From Pseudomonadota bacterium (GTDB taxonomy: Bacteria > Pseudomonadota > Alphaproteobacteria > Sphingomonadales > Sphingomonadaceae): 64,000 nt of DNA. Shown in pieces: positions 22,357 to 31,604 of this stretch. Both the position numbers and the translations under genes were made by a program. Where the stretch lies: contig JAJZTH010000004.1 in the NCBI GenBank assembly GCA_021849075.1, positions 62,001 to 126,000 of the forward strand, read 5' to 3'. The first letter of the stretch is position 1. Each line of letters opens with the position of its first letter. Below the pieces are notes generated by a model. That model was not told where the DNA came from and made no database searches. It worked only from the letters and a program-made list of their open reading frames with translations.

Positions 22357-25209
22357 TCAGAATTCCAGGTTGAACCGGCCGTAATAGAAGCCGCCGCTGA
22401 TGCCATAAGGGGCGTAGGCGTTGTAGAGATTGCCCACGGTGCGGTTCACCGGTTTCAGCTTGTTGGGATAGGTGTTGAGCAGATTATTGGCGCCGATCGA
22501 CAGCTTGACGCCTTTCGCCAGCCGATATCCCAGTTCGAGGTCGAGAATGGTTTTGGGGTCCAGCTTTTCATCCACATAGCCGCGTGCGCAGGTGGCGCTG
22601 ATCGCCTGAACCGGGCAGGCGGTGAAATCGGCCTGATGAAACACCGTCGCCGACGCTCGCTGGACGATCTTGCCATAGCGGGTGGCGCGCAGGTTCATGG
22701 TCATGGCATCCTTTTCCCACAGGATGTTGGCGATGAATTTGTTGCGTGGCGTTCCTTCCGACAGATCGCCGATCTTGGCGCGGCCGATCAGCGCCAGGCC
22801 GGATGCGGCGATGGGCGCTGGCACGGGATCGACATGGGTGAAGATGGTCTTGTTGAAATTGGCGGACAGGCTGATCGTCGCGACGCCAGACCCGCCCAGA
22901 TGCGCGCGATAACTGCTGACGATATCCAGCCCGCGCGTGCGGGTGTCGGCCGCGTTGGAAAAGAGCAGGCCGCCGGCGATGCCCTGAATGCCGGCCGCCG
23001 CCAGGGCATTCATCACCACGTCGCCGCTCAGCGTCTCGCTCAGCAGGATCCGGTCCTTGATCCTGATTTGATAGGCGTCGACCGTGAAGTTGAGGTTGGA
23101 TGCGGGCGTGATGACCAGACCGGCGGACAGATTGCGCGACTTTTCCGGCCTGAGCGGCACCGCGCCCAGCGCACGGGCCGCCGCGCCATTGACCGGCAAA
23201 GCCTGCACCGGCAGCAACTGGTTGACGCCATTCACCGGCACATTGATAGTCGATGAGGACGCATAATATTGCTGTTGCAGCGTCGGCGCGCGAAAGCCGG
23301 TGCTGGCGGTGCCGCGAATAGCGAAACCGCGGGTCGGCTCGATCCGCAGCGACGCCTTGCCCGTATTCGTCGTGCCGAAATCGGAATAATCTTCGTGCCT
23401 GCCGGCAAGGCCAAACTCCATGCCCTCGACAATCTTGCCTTCCAGATTGATGTAAGCGCTCCAGTTATCGCGGCTCCACGATCCTGATCCATCGGACAGG
23501 AAGCCGGTGACGCCCTGCGATCCGACGCCGGTGCGCACTTCGCCTGCGCGCCAACTGCCAGGCGGGGAGACATAGCCGCCGTCGATATAGGATACGGCAT
23601 CGCCGGGACCGATCAGGAACCTGTTCTTCTTATATTCGCCGCCCACCGCCAGCGAGAGCGGGCCGGCGAGACCGATGTTCAACTCTTTTCGAAGGTCGAG
23701 ATTGGTCGTCCATTCGTCAAAACGGAGCCGGCCCAGATAAAAATGGGTCGGGCTGGATGTGCCGAGCGAGGGGTTCAGCGATGTGGTCTGCGAATAATCC
23801 ACAGCATCCTGTGCATAGCTTGTGGATAAGTCTGCATATAAGCCACTGCCCAGATCGCCGCGCAGGCCGGCCGCGACCTGAAAATCCTCGTCATAGACAT
23901 GGATGCGCGGGATATAGCCTTCCGGGTAGATTTCGATGATGTTGTTGAGCGCGGCCGGCGTGCGATAGGTCAGCCAGCCGGCGGCATGCCGCTTGGAATA
24001 GGTGCCGAAACTATAGAGTTCCAGGTGGTTGCCCAGCGGCAGCATCGCATCATAGCTGACATTGCCGCCAATCACCTGCGGCTGGCCGTATCTGGCGCGG
24101 ATGCGGTCGGGATCGGCGTTGCGCGGATCACCGGTGGGATAGAATTGCCCGGCGATCGGGCTGGATTTGACGATGCTATTGTCCTGTAGTACGCCGTCGG
24201 CCGCCAGATGGATGTAGCCGCCATTCGGGCCGATCGAAAAACCCTTGTCGACCTGCCACCGGCCCTGCCAGCCGCCATTGTCCGCCGTGCTGCCCAGCGT
24301 CAGCGCCGCGCCGCCGGCGGTGTCGCTTTTCAGGATGATGTTGACCACGCCGGCGATCGCATCCGACCCATATTGCGCTGATGCGCCGTCGCGCAGCACC
24401 TCGATCCGCTGAATGGCATTGCCGGGGATCAGGTCCAGATCAGGCGGGGACTGGCCGTTCTGCACCGATCCGTTGATGAACAAGGTGGCGGTGTTGTGCC
24501 GGCGCTTGCCATTGACCAGCACCAGCAACTGGTCGCCGCCCAGGCCACGCAGGGACAGGGTGCGCACTGCCCAACTGGCGCCCGCGCCATTGTTCGACAC
24601 GTTGATCGACGGGACGAGCGTGCCCAGAAGGTCGCGCACCGATTGCTTGCCGCTATTTTCCAGATCCTTCGCGCCCAGCACATCGATCGGCGCCAGGCTG
24701 TCGGCCACGGTCCGGGTGGCGGTGCGTGTGCCGGTGACGATGATCGGCGTCAGATCCTCAATCGGCTCCGGGGCGGGCGCCAGGGCCAGATTGCCATTGC
24801 TGATGCCGGGCAGCCCGGCTTGCGCGAATTGCAGCGCCAGGGGGCTGCGGCGCACCGCGCTGCGGCTTTGGGGCACGGCCAGAGCGACCACGCCGGCCCC
24901 GGCTTCGGAGGATTTGAGATTGGTGCCGGCCAGCAGCCGATCGAGCGCAGCCTGGGTCGACATCCACCCCTGGACGGTACGGCTGCGGATCGATGCGACC
25001 TCGTCATAGGGGAAAAGGATGCGCACGCCCGATTGTGCGGAAAGCTGACGCAGAGCGCTGCTGAGCGGCTGGATGCGAATGTCGAATTTGTGCCGCTGGG
25101 ACAGCGATGCATTGGCGGGGGTGTCGGCTGGCGGGGCGGCAAAGGCCGGCAACGGCGAGGCAAGGCATAGGGCGAGGGCCGCCCCCGCCATGGCATGGCG
25201 CATATGCAT
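22357..25209 (-). CDS. TonB-dependent receptor with N-terminal STN signalling domain
   Basis: About 950-residue TonB-dependent receptor. A signal peptide (MRHAMAGAALALCLASPLPAFA) leads to a secretin/TonB short N-terminal (STN) domain (FDIRIQPLSSALRQLSAQSGVRILFPYDEV), used by FecA-type receptors to signal to anti-sigma factors. A long Ala/Pro linker, a TonB-box-like IIVTGTRTATRT, the plug (GLGGDQLLVLVNGKRRHN, YGSDAIAGVVNIILK) and the barrel follow, ending in GRFNLEF. The start ATG 25209 has AGGGGAC about 6-9 bases upstream; an extension to 25287 is rejected. Substrate unknown (siderophore-like or other large ligand). It converges with the sigma/anti-sigma pair, 6 bp apart. Confidence 0.94.
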   Translation of the reverse strand: MHMRHAMAGAALALCLASPLPAFAAPPADTPANASLSQRHKFDIRIQPLSSALRQLSAQSGVRILFPYDEVASIRSRTVQGWMSTQAALDRLLAGTNLKSSEAGAGVVALAVPQSRSAVRRSPLALQFAQAGLPGISNGNLALAPAPEPIEDLTPIIVTGTRTATRTVADSLAPIDVLGAKDLENSGKQSVRDLLGTLVPSINVSNNGAGASWAVRTLSLRGLGGDQLLVLVNGKRRHNTATLFINGSVQNGQSPPDLDLIPGNAIQRIEVLRDGASAQYGSDAIAGVVNIILKSDTAGGAALTLGSTADNGGWQGRWQVDKGFSIGPNGGYIHLAADGVLQDNSIVKSSPIAGQFYPTGDPRNADPDRIRARYGQPQVIGGNVSYDAMLPLGNHLELYSFGTYSKRHAAGWLTYRTPAALNNIIEIYPEGYIPRIHVYDEDFQVAAGLRGDLGSGLYADLSTSYAQDAVDYSQTTSLNPSLGTSSPTHFYLGRLRFDEWTTNLDLRKELNIGLAGPLSLAVGGEYKKNRFLIGPGDAVSYIDGGYVSPPGSWRAGEVRTGVGSQGVTGFLSDGSGSWSRDNWSAYINLEGKIVEGMEFGLAGRHEDYSDFGTTNTGKASLRIEPTRGFAIRGTASTGFRAPTLQQQYYASSSTINVPVNGVNQLLPVQALPVNGAAARALGAVPLRPEKSRNLSAGLVITPASNLNFTVDAYQIRIKDRILLSETLSGDVVMNALAAAGIQGIAGGLLFSNAADTRTRGLDIVSSYRAHLGGSGVATISLSANFNKTIFTHVDPVPAPIAASGLALIGRAKIGDLSEGTPRNKFIANILWEKDAMTMNLRATRYGKIVQRASATVFHQADFTACPVQAISATCARGYVDEKLDPKTILDLELGYRLAKGVKLSIGANNLLNTYPNKLKPVNRTVGNLYNAYAPYGISGGFYYGRFNLEF

Positions 25210-25248
25210 CGTCTGGTCCCCTGAAGTGGCGACCTTCCCACCACTCTG

Positions 25249-25266
25249 TTGCTTCGAACGAAGCAA
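25249..25266. promoter_or_regulatory. Dyad upstream of the STN TonB receptor
   Basis: ttgcttcg-aa-cgaagcaa: perfect 8-bp arms around two bases, 40 bp upstream of the receptor ATG. A good size for a dimeric repressor or activator site; its protein is unknown. The remaining gap to 25351 holds no gene. Confidence 0.5.
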
Positions 25267-25350
25267 TTGCGACATTCCACTACCCAAAGTTTCGGCGTCG
25301 CGACAGGAAATGATACTGATCGTCTTATGAGAAACAGGCGAAATTGTAGG

Positions 25351-26112
25351 TCAGTCGCCGGTTCGCAGGAACCAGCGGTCCGTGCCTTGCAGGCCGATGG
25401 CGGTCAGGCGCCCGGAATAATAGGCCCCGGTATCGATGCCCACCCGATTGTCGCGCTGGTCTGGGTCGGGAGAAATGCTGTGGCCATGCACGATCATGCG
25501 GGGGTGAGTCCCGTCATGATCCAGAAAATCGCGCCTGATCCAGCGCATGTCGGCCGATTTCTGATCGGCGATCGGCACGCCGGGGCGAATGCCGGCATGG
25601 ACGAACAGATAGTCGCCCATTTCGACGCTGTCGGGCAGATCCTCCAGAAAGTCGACATGGTCGCGCGGGATATGGTTCAGCATCCATTGGGCGAGTGAAG
25701 CATCGTCCATCGCGTCGCTCGTCGTCGCGGGCAGGCCATAGCTGGCCAGCGTCTGCGCGCCGCCGGCGCGGCGGAAAGTAGGTATGACCCGTTCGTCGCC
25801 GCGCGCGGCAAGCAGGAACAATTCCTCATGATTGCCCTTGACGCAGCGCGCGCCGCCGGCCGTCAGCGCCATCACCCGCTCCACGATCCCGCGCGATGCG
25901 GGGCCGCGATCGATCAGGTCGCCCAGCAGGATCAGGTGCGGTGTCATCGGCCCGCGCGCACGATCATCCTGCGCGATCAGGCGCAGCAACTGTTCCAGCA
26001 GGTCGAGCCGGCCGTGAATGTCGCCAATGGCGTAGACGCGCCGATCCGCGCCGACGCTGGGCGGCGGCCGGTCGATGGCGTCGTCACGCTTGCCGATGCG
26101 CCAGAAGCTCAT
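25351..26112 (-). CDS. PPP-family metallophosphoesterase (serine/threonine phosphatase-like)
   Basis: 253-residue calcineurin-like phosphoesterase of the PPP type. It shows the full metal-site set: GDIHGRLD, GDLIDRGP, GNHEE, a His in VHAGIRPG and the C-terminal MIVHGHS. The family hydrolyses phosphoserine/threonine proteins or diadenosine tetraphosphate; which one cannot be told. It lies just upstream (on the minus strand) of the STN receptor and downstream of dcd, 16 bp away, so it may be cotranscribed with dcd and cdd. Confidence 0.9.
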   Translation of the reverse strand: MSFWRIGKRDDAIDRPPPSVGADRRVYAIGDIHGRLDLLEQLLRLIAQDDRARGPMTPHLILLGDLIDRGPASRGIVERVMALTAGGARCVKGNHEELFLLAARGDERVIPTFRRAGGAQTLASYGLPATTSDAMDDASLAQWMLNHIPRDHVDFLEDLPDSVEMGDYLFVHAGIRPGVPIADQKSADMRWIRRDFLDHDGTHPRMIVHGHSISPDPDQRDNRVGIDTGAYYSGRLTAIGLQGTDRWFLRTGD

Positions 26113-26128
26113 GCCCCGGATTGTCGCA

Positions 26129-26683
26129 TCACAGGCGGGGCAAAGTCACCCCTTGCTGGCCCATATATTTGCCCGCCCGGTCGGCATAGCTGACCTCGCA
26201 CGGTTCGTTGCCCTGCAGGAACAGAAACTGGCAGGCGCCTTCATTGGCGTAGATTTTGGCGGGCAGCGGCGTGGTGTTGGAAAATTCCAGCGTCACATGC
26301 CCCTCCCAACCCGGCTCCAGTGGGGTTACGTTCACGATGATGCCGCAGCGCGCGTAGGTGGATTTGCCCAGGCAGATCACCAGCACATCGCGCGGCACGC
26401 GGAAATATTCGACCGTGCGGGCCAGCGCGAAGCTGTTGGGCGGAATGATGCAGCAGTCGGTCTTGCGATCCACGAAATTCTTCGGATCGAAATCCTTGGG
26501 GTCGACGATCGTGCTGTCGACATTGGTGAAGATCTTGAATTCGTCCGCCACCCGCGCGTCATAGCCATAGGAGGACAGGCCGTAACTGATGCAGCCTTCG
26601 CGTCGCTGGCTCTCCACGAACGGCTCGATCATGCCGTTGGACAATGCCTGCTCGCGAATCCATTTGTCGGAAAGAATGGCCAT
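26129..26683 (-). CDS. dcd: dCTP deaminase
   Basis: 184-residue dCTP deaminase, making dUTP for thymidylate synthesis. Motifs: [14 protein letters not shown] at the start, [39 protein letters not shown] (catalytic Arg/Glu neighbourhood), [32 protein letters not shown] and the C-terminal [12 protein letters not shown]. Length matches the family (about 185). ATG 26683 is the family start; the longer reading to 26797 is spurious. A cytidine deaminase gene lies 5 bp upstream on the same strand, giving a pyrimidine salvage pair. Confidence 0.97.
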   Translation of the reverse strand: MAILSDKWIREQALSNGMIEPFVESQRREGCISYGLSSYGYDARVADEFKIFTNVDSTIVDPKDFDPKNFVDRKTDCCIIPPNSFALARTVEYFRVPRDVLVICLGKSTYARCGIIVNVTPLEPGWEGHVTLEFSNTTPLPAKIYANEGACQFLFLQGNEPCEVSYADRAGKYMGQQGVTLPRL

Positions 26684-26688
26684 GGGTT

Positions 26689-27147
26689 TCAGCTCTTTTT
26701 CATGGGGCCGATGCCCAGGTCCGCCGGACCGAAGGCATGGGGGAGAAGGTCGGCGACGCGCAGGTCCAGCACCCGGTCGCCGCTGGGGGTGGCGCAATAG
26801 ATGGCGAGGGTGCGGCGCGCCATCTGTTCAGCTTCGTTCATGATCTGGCGGCATCGGCCACAGGGGGTGACGAGCGCTTCGCCATCTGCGTCCATCGCGC
26901 CGCCGACCACGGCGATTTCCGCCACATCGGCAAAGCGGCCCTGCGCATTGACGGTCGCCAGCGCCACGGTTTCGGCGCACAGCGACAGGCCATAGCTGGC
27001 ATTTTCGAAATTGCAGCCGGTGATGACGCTGCCGTCGGTCAGCCGCACCGCCGCGCCCACGGCAAAGCGGCTATAGGGGGCATGCGCGTTGGCCATCGCG
27101 TCGCGGGCGGCGGCAATCAGCGACTGGGCATCATTATCTTCAGACAT
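26689..27147 (-). CDS. cdd: Cytidine deaminase
   Basis: 152-residue zinc cytidine deaminase converting (deoxy)cytidine to (deoxy)uridine. The catalytic site is CAETVAL (zinc Cys and proton-shuttling Glu) with the second zinc pair in [26 protein letters not shown] precedes it. The protein is a short homotetrameric type. ATG 27147 overlaps the stop of the upstream GH25-like gene by one base (TGATG). The extension to 27273 is antisense to that gene and rejected. Confidence 0.96.
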   Translation of the reverse strand: MSEDNDAQSLIAAARDAMANAHAPYSRFAVGAAVRLTDGSVITGCNFENASYGLSLCAETVALATVNAQGRFADVAEIAVVGGAMDADGEALVTPCGRCRQIMNEAEQMARRTLAIYCATPSGDRVLDLRVADLLPHAFGPADLGIGPMKKS

Positions 27148-27830
27148 CAGGGCGCCACCACATTCCATCGAACCGGACCATCGACGCCGTCGATATGCCG
27201 CATGTCGCTGGCTGTCCACATCACCCAGGGCTTTGTCGCATAGTCGGGCGGAAAGAAATTGCCATCCAGCCACAATGTCCGGTTGATGCCGGACCCGATG
27301 TCATAGGCTTTGTCGAAATCTTCGGTCACATTGAGCAGCGCCGGCTTGCCGGCCTGCCCCTCGACCAGATTGATCAGGGTGTTGAGGTCGGACAACAGCT
27401 GGTCACGGCCCGGGCGCGCCTTGCACCCTGGATCGAAGGCCAGACGGACGACCGGGGGCAGGGCGGCATTGTCGCGCGGGACCGTGGTCATGAAACTGGT
27501 GGCCTGATCGCTAGGCTGGCGGCACAGACTGAAATCGATCATCGCGCCATAGCGCATGCCGGTCGCGCGCACGCCGCGCAGATTGGCGGCAAAGGCGGGA
27601 TCGCGCCGGCCCCATCCGTCGGCGGCGCGGATATAGGCGAAATCGGTTCCCTGCGCCGCCAGCGTGCCCCATTCGACCGGGCCGTTGTCGGCGCTGATGG
27701 AGACGCCCTGCACCGGATATTGATCACGGGCGGGCGCCCAGCCGCGCGCATAGAACCACAGCGCCAGAGCCAGCGCCGCGACCACCGCCAGTCCCGCCCC
27801 GATACGGAACAGCAGGCCCCCCAAAGTCAC
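27147..27830 (-). CDS. GH25-like protein, catalytic residues apparently missing
   Basis: 227-residue membrane-anchored protein with a GH25-lysozyme-like barrel. One N-terminal membrane segment (LLFRIGAGLAVVAALALALWF) is followed by QGVSISADNGPVEW, TDFAYIRAADGWGRRDPAFAANLRGVRATGMRYGAMIDFS, and WLDGNFFP/WMWTAS-like blocks that follow the family order. Family members have Asp in GIDVSHWQ and an Asp-x-Glu (DVE) motif on strand 4; here these read SISADN and LAFDPGC, so the catalytic Glu is absent. It may bind rather than cut peptidoglycan. GTG 27830 is the likely start. Cotranscribed with cdd (1-bp overlap). Confidence 0.72.
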   Translation of the reverse strand: MTLGGLLFRIGAGLAVVAALALALWFYARGWAPARDQYPVQGVSISADNGPVEWGTLAAQGTDFAYIRAADGWGRRDPAFAANLRGVRATGMRYGAMIDFSLCRQPSDQATSFMTTVPRDNAALPPVVRLAFDPGCKARPGRDQLLSDLNTLINLVEGQAGKPALLNVTEDFDKAYDIGSGINRTLWLDGNFFPPDYATKPWVMWTASDMRHIDGVDGPVRWNVVAP

Positions 27831-27843
27831 AACCCTGATCGTC

Positions 27844-28326
27844 TTACCCCTTGATATGCAATACGCAAATGAGCGTGAACAGCCGCCGCGCCGTGTCGAA
27901 ATCGACGTCGATCTTGCCTTCCAGCCGCTCTTTCAGAACCTCCGCCGCATCATTGTGGATGGCGCGGCGGGCCATGTCGACCGTCTCGATCTGCTGGGGC
28001 GATGCATTGCTGATCGCCTGATAGTAACTGTCGCAGATCGCGAAATAGTCGCGGATCGGGCGGCGGAACCTGCCCAGACCCAGGATGATCGCCTCCAGCG
28101 CGCTATCGTCCTGCCGGTTGATTTCGATCACCAGCCGGCCTTCCTCGACCCGCAACAGCACCTTGTAGGGGCCGGCATAGCCATCGACATGCACGCGCTG
28201 CGGCGCGAAGTGATTATCCTCCAGCAGGTCGAAGATCGCGATGCGCCGTTCCTGCTCCACGTCGGCATTGCGCCACAGGATGGTGCGCTGGTCCAGCTGG
28301 ATGTCTATGATGCGCGGATCGGCCAT
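27844..28326 (-). CDS. UPF0262-family protein
   Basis: 160-residue alphaproteobacterial protein of unknown function. Family features: IIDIQLDQRTILWRNADVEQERRIAIFDLLEDNHF at the N terminus and GPYKVLLRVEEGRLVIEI. It is conserved in Rhizobiales, Caulobacterales and Sphingomonadales, usually near housekeeping genes. It is divergent from dnaB with a 113-bp gap that contains a DnaA box. No function is assigned here. Confidence 0.88.
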   Translation of the reverse strand: MADPRIIDIQLDQRTILWRNADVEQERRIAIFDLLEDNHFAPQRVHVDGYAGPYKVLLRVEEGRLVIEINRQDDSALEAIILGLGRFRRPIRDYFAICDSYYQAISNASPQQIETVDMARRAIHNDAAEVLKERLEGKIDVDFDTARRLFTLICVLHIKG

Positions 28327-28376
28327 GGTGCAGCGAATAGTCAGTGCGGCGGCGCGCGCCGAAATGCAAGCGGGAC

Positions 28377-28385
28377 TTATCCACA
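28377..28385 (+). promoter_or_regulatory. DnaA box upstream of dnaB
   Basis: TTATCCACA, the perfect consensus DnaA-binding site, 55 bp before the dnaB ATG in the UPF0262-dnaB gap. DnaA could regulate dnaB transcription from here. Confidence 0.65.
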
Positions 28386-28439
28386 GATGCGTGGTTCTGC
28401 CCCCTTGCGCGCATCGGGTCGGGAGAGGAAAGAGGGCAG

Positions 28440-29924
28440 ATGGTCGAACTGCTGAAAATCAATCCCGCCGAAACGGGCGGAACCGAACTGCCGCGCAATG
28501 TCGAGGCGGAGGCCGCGCTGCTGGGCGCAATCATGATCGACAACCGCATTGCCGAAGATGTGCAGCTCAAGCTGAAGGCTGAACATTATTTCGAGCCGCT
28601 CCATGGCCGCATCTATGACGCGATCATGCGCCTGCTCGACAAGGATATGGTCGCCAATCCGGTGACGCTCAAACCCATGCTGGAGCAGGACCCGGCATTG
28701 AAGGAACTGGGCGGCGCGGCCTATCTGGCGCAACTGACGGGCAATGGCGCTGCGCTGATCGGCGCGCGCGACTTCGCCAGCCAGATTTACGACCTTGCCC
28801 TGCTGCGCCAGCTGGTCAGCGTCGGCCGGGAACTGGTCGAAAGCGCGATGGACACCAGCGAGGACGTCAATCCGCGCGAACAGATCGAAGCGGCCGAAGT
28901 CGCGCTGTACAAGGTGTCGGAAGGCGAGGGGGAGACCGGTTCGGTCAAGAGCTTCCTGTCCGCCTCCACCATGGCTGTGCAGGTGGCCGAACGCGCGCTC
29001 AACAGCGGCGGCCATGTGTCGGGGATCACCACCGGCATCAACAGCCTCAACGCCAAGATCGGTGGTCTGCACAATTCCGACCTTATGATCCTGGCCGGTC
29101 GTCCGGGCATGGGCAAGACGTCGCTCGCCACCAACATCGCCTATAATGCGGCGTCGCGCTGGCTGCGCGACCATGGCGACGGCATTCCGCCGGAAAAGAA
29201 TATGGGCGCCAAGACCGCTTTCTTCAGCCTCGAAATGTCGGCCGACCAGCTGGCGACCCGTGTGCTTGCCGAACAGTCGGGGATTAGCGGCGAAGCGCTG
29301 CGCATGGGCAAGATCAGCCGGGCGGATTTCCAGAATCTCTCGCGCGCCGCACGCGACCTTCAGGAACTGCCTTTGTTCATCGATGACACCCCGGGCCTGA
29401 CGATCGCGGCGCTGCGCACCCGCGCGCGCCGGCTGAAGCGGCGGCATGACATCGGCTTCATCGTGGTCGACTATCTCCAGCTGCTTCAGGGCACTGGGCG
29501 CGGTAATGAGAATCGCGTGAACGAGATTTCGGAAATCTCCCGTGGTTTGAAGACGCTGGCGAAGGAATTGCATGTGCCCGTGCTGGCCCTGTCGCAGCTC
29601 AGCCGCGCGGTGGAACAGCGTGAAGACAAAAGACCGCAACTGTCCGACCTTCGCGAATCCGGCTCGATCGAGCAGGACGCTGACATGGTCTGGTTCGTGT
29701 TCCGCGAGGATTATTACGAAGCCGCCAAGGAGCCGAAGCCCGACGACGAGGCCGCCTATGCCGCGTGGAAGGAGAATATGGAGCGCATCTATGGCCTGGC
29801 CGAAGTGATCGTCGCCAAGCAGCGTCACGGCTCCACCGGCCGCATCCGCATGCGCTTCGACGCAAAGATCACCCGCTTCTCCGATCTGGCGGACGACAGC
29901 TATCAGGATCTGGATTACGAATGA
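28440..29924 (+). CDS. dnaB: Replicative DNA helicase DnaB
   Basis: 494-residue hexameric 5'-3' replicative helicase. The N-terminal DnaB domain (LPRNVEAEAALLGAIMIDNR, LHGRIYDAIMRL) is followed by the RecA-like motor: Walker A GRPGMGKTSLATN, FSLEMSADQLATRVLAEQS, Walker B FIVVDYLQLLQG, LKTLAKELHVPVLALSQLSR and QLSDLRESGSIEQDAD. C-terminal RHGSTGRIRM is the last motif. ATG 28440 has ggagaggaaagaggg upstream; an extension to 28344 is antisense of UPF0262 start sequence and is rejected. Length is normal. Confidence 0.98.
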   Translation: MVELLKINPAETGGTELPRNVEAEAALLGAIMIDNRIAEDVQLKLKAEHYFEPLHGRIYDAIMRLLDKDMVANPVTLKPMLEQDPALKELGGAAYLAQLTGNGAALIGARDFASQIYDLALLRQLVSVGRELVESAMDTSEDVNPREQIEAAEVALYKVSEGEGETGSVKSFLSASTMAVQVAERALNSGGHVSGITTGINSLNAKIGGLHNSDLMILAGRPGMGKTSLATNIAYNAASRWLRDHGDGIPPEKNMGAKTAFFSLEMSADQLATRVLAEQSGISGEALRMGKISRADFQNLSRAARDLQELPLFIDDTPGLTIAALRTRARRLKRRHDIGFIVVDYLQLLQGTGRGNENRVNEISEISRGLKTLAKELHVPVLALSQLSRAVEQREDKRPQLSDLRESGSIEQDADMVWFVFREDYYEAAKEPKPDDEAAYAAWKENMERIYGLAEVIVAKQRHGSTGRIRMRFDAKITRFSDLADDSYQDLDYE

Positions 29925-29932
29925 TCCACGCG

Positions 29933-29963
29933 GCGAAGGGGCCGAATCGCATTGCCCCTTCGC
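29933..29963 (+). terminator. Hairpin after dnaB
   Basis: gcgaaggggc (29933-29942) pairs with gccccttcgc (29954-29963) around an 11-nt loop; no T tract. It lies just after the dnaB stop and before purE. Confidence 0.5.
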
Positions 29964-30031
29964 GCCCCGGCCGCTAAGGGGCTGTGCTTTCCGGGCGGTT
30001 CGACAGGCCGCCCTGTCAGGGGAAGCGGAAT

Positions 30032-30520
<489 letters not shown>

Positions 30521-30533
30521 GAACGAAAGACCC

Positions 30534-31604
30534 ATGACGACCATCGCGCCTGGCTCCATCATCGGCATCCTTGGCGGCGGCCAGCTTGGCCGGATGATCG
30601 CCATGGCGGCGGCCCAGCTGGGCTATCGCACCAGCATCTTCGCGCCCGAGGAAAGCGGGCCTGCCGCCGACGTTTCGCCGCTGTGGACGCGCGGCGCCTA
30701 TGAGGATGCGGCCGCGCTCGGCGCCTTTGCCGATGGCGTCGACGTCGTCACCTATGAGTTTGAGAATATCGATCCGTCCGCGGTGGAAGTGCTGGCCACC
30801 CACGGTCTCGTCCGTCCCGGCGCGCAGGCGCTGCGCGTCGCGCAGGACCGGCTCGCCGAAAAGCGCTTCGTCTGCGATCTGGGGGGCCTGACCGCGCCCT
30901 TCGCCCCGGTCGAGAGCCTGGATGATCTGGAAAGCGCGATCGAGCAGGTCGGCAGCCGTGCGATGCTGAAGACCAACCGCATGGGCTATGACGGCAAGGG
31001 GCAGGCGCGCCTGTCGGAGCCGGGCGATGCCGTCGGCGCATGGAACGCCATCGGCCGCCAGAGCGCTATCTTGGAAGGCTTCGTCACCTTTGCCGAGGAA
31101 TTTTCGGTCATATTGGTGCGCGGCGCGGACGGCGAAGTGCGTTTCTGGGATTCGGCCGCCAATGTGCATGTCGACGGCATCCTCGCCACATCGACCGTGC
31201 CGGCCGGGCCGCTGATTGAGCGGCAGGTGCCCCAGGCCCGCGCCATGGCGAAGAAGATTGCCGACGCGCTCGACTATGTCGGCGTCCTGACCTGCGAATT
31301 TTTCGCCAGCGCCGACGGCCCGGTGTTCAACGAAATGGCGCCCCGCGTCCATAATAGTGGCCACTGGACGACCGAAGGCGCGGTAACGAGCCAGTTCGAA
31401 AATCATGTTCGCGCCATTTGTGGCCTGCCGCTGGGCGACACCGGCCTTGCCGCGTCGCGCGTGGAGATGCGCAACCTGATCGGCGACGATGTGCTTGAAT
31501 GGCCGGCGATCCTGTCCGATCCGGCCAATCACCTGCACCTTTATGGCAAGCATGAGGCGCGTCCGGGCCGCAAGATGGGGCATGTGACGCGGCTTAACTT
31601 GTGA
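30534..31604 (+). CDS. purK: 5-(carboxyamino)imidazole ribonucleotide synthase
   Basis: 356-residue ATP-grasp enzyme making N5-CAIR from AIR, bicarbonate and ATP; its product is the substrate of the adjacent PurE. Motifs: IGILGGGQLGRMIAMAA at the N terminus, TYEFENID, LKTNRMGYDGKGQ (ATP grasp lysines), EGFVTFAEEFSVILVR, and NEMAPRVHNSGHWT. ATG 30534 is 13 bp after purE. Its last four bases (GTGA) overlap the folA start. Confidence 0.98.
   Translation: MTTIAPGSIIGILGGGQLGRMIAMAAAQLGYRTSIFAPEESGPAADVSPLWTRGAYEDAAALGAFADGVDVVTYEFENIDPSAVEVLATHGLVRPGAQALRVAQDRLAEKRFVCDLGGLTAPFAPVESLDDLESAIEQVGSRAMLKTNRMGYDGKGQARLSEPGDAVGAWNAIGRQSAILEGFVTFAEEFSVILVRGADGEVRFWDSAANVHVDGILATSTVPAGPLIERQVPQARAMAKKIADALDYVGVLTCEFFASADGPVFNEMAPRVHNSGHWTTEGAVTSQFENHVRAICGLPLGDTGLAASRVEMRNLIGDDVLEWPAILSDPANHLHLYGKHEARPGRKMGHVTRLNL

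Noticed and set aside
23795..23829. DnaA boxes in the TonB receptor gene as a replication origin
   Set aside because: There is no AT-rich unwinding region or origin-linked gene (hemE, parAB, dnaA), and the boxes sit in a coding region.
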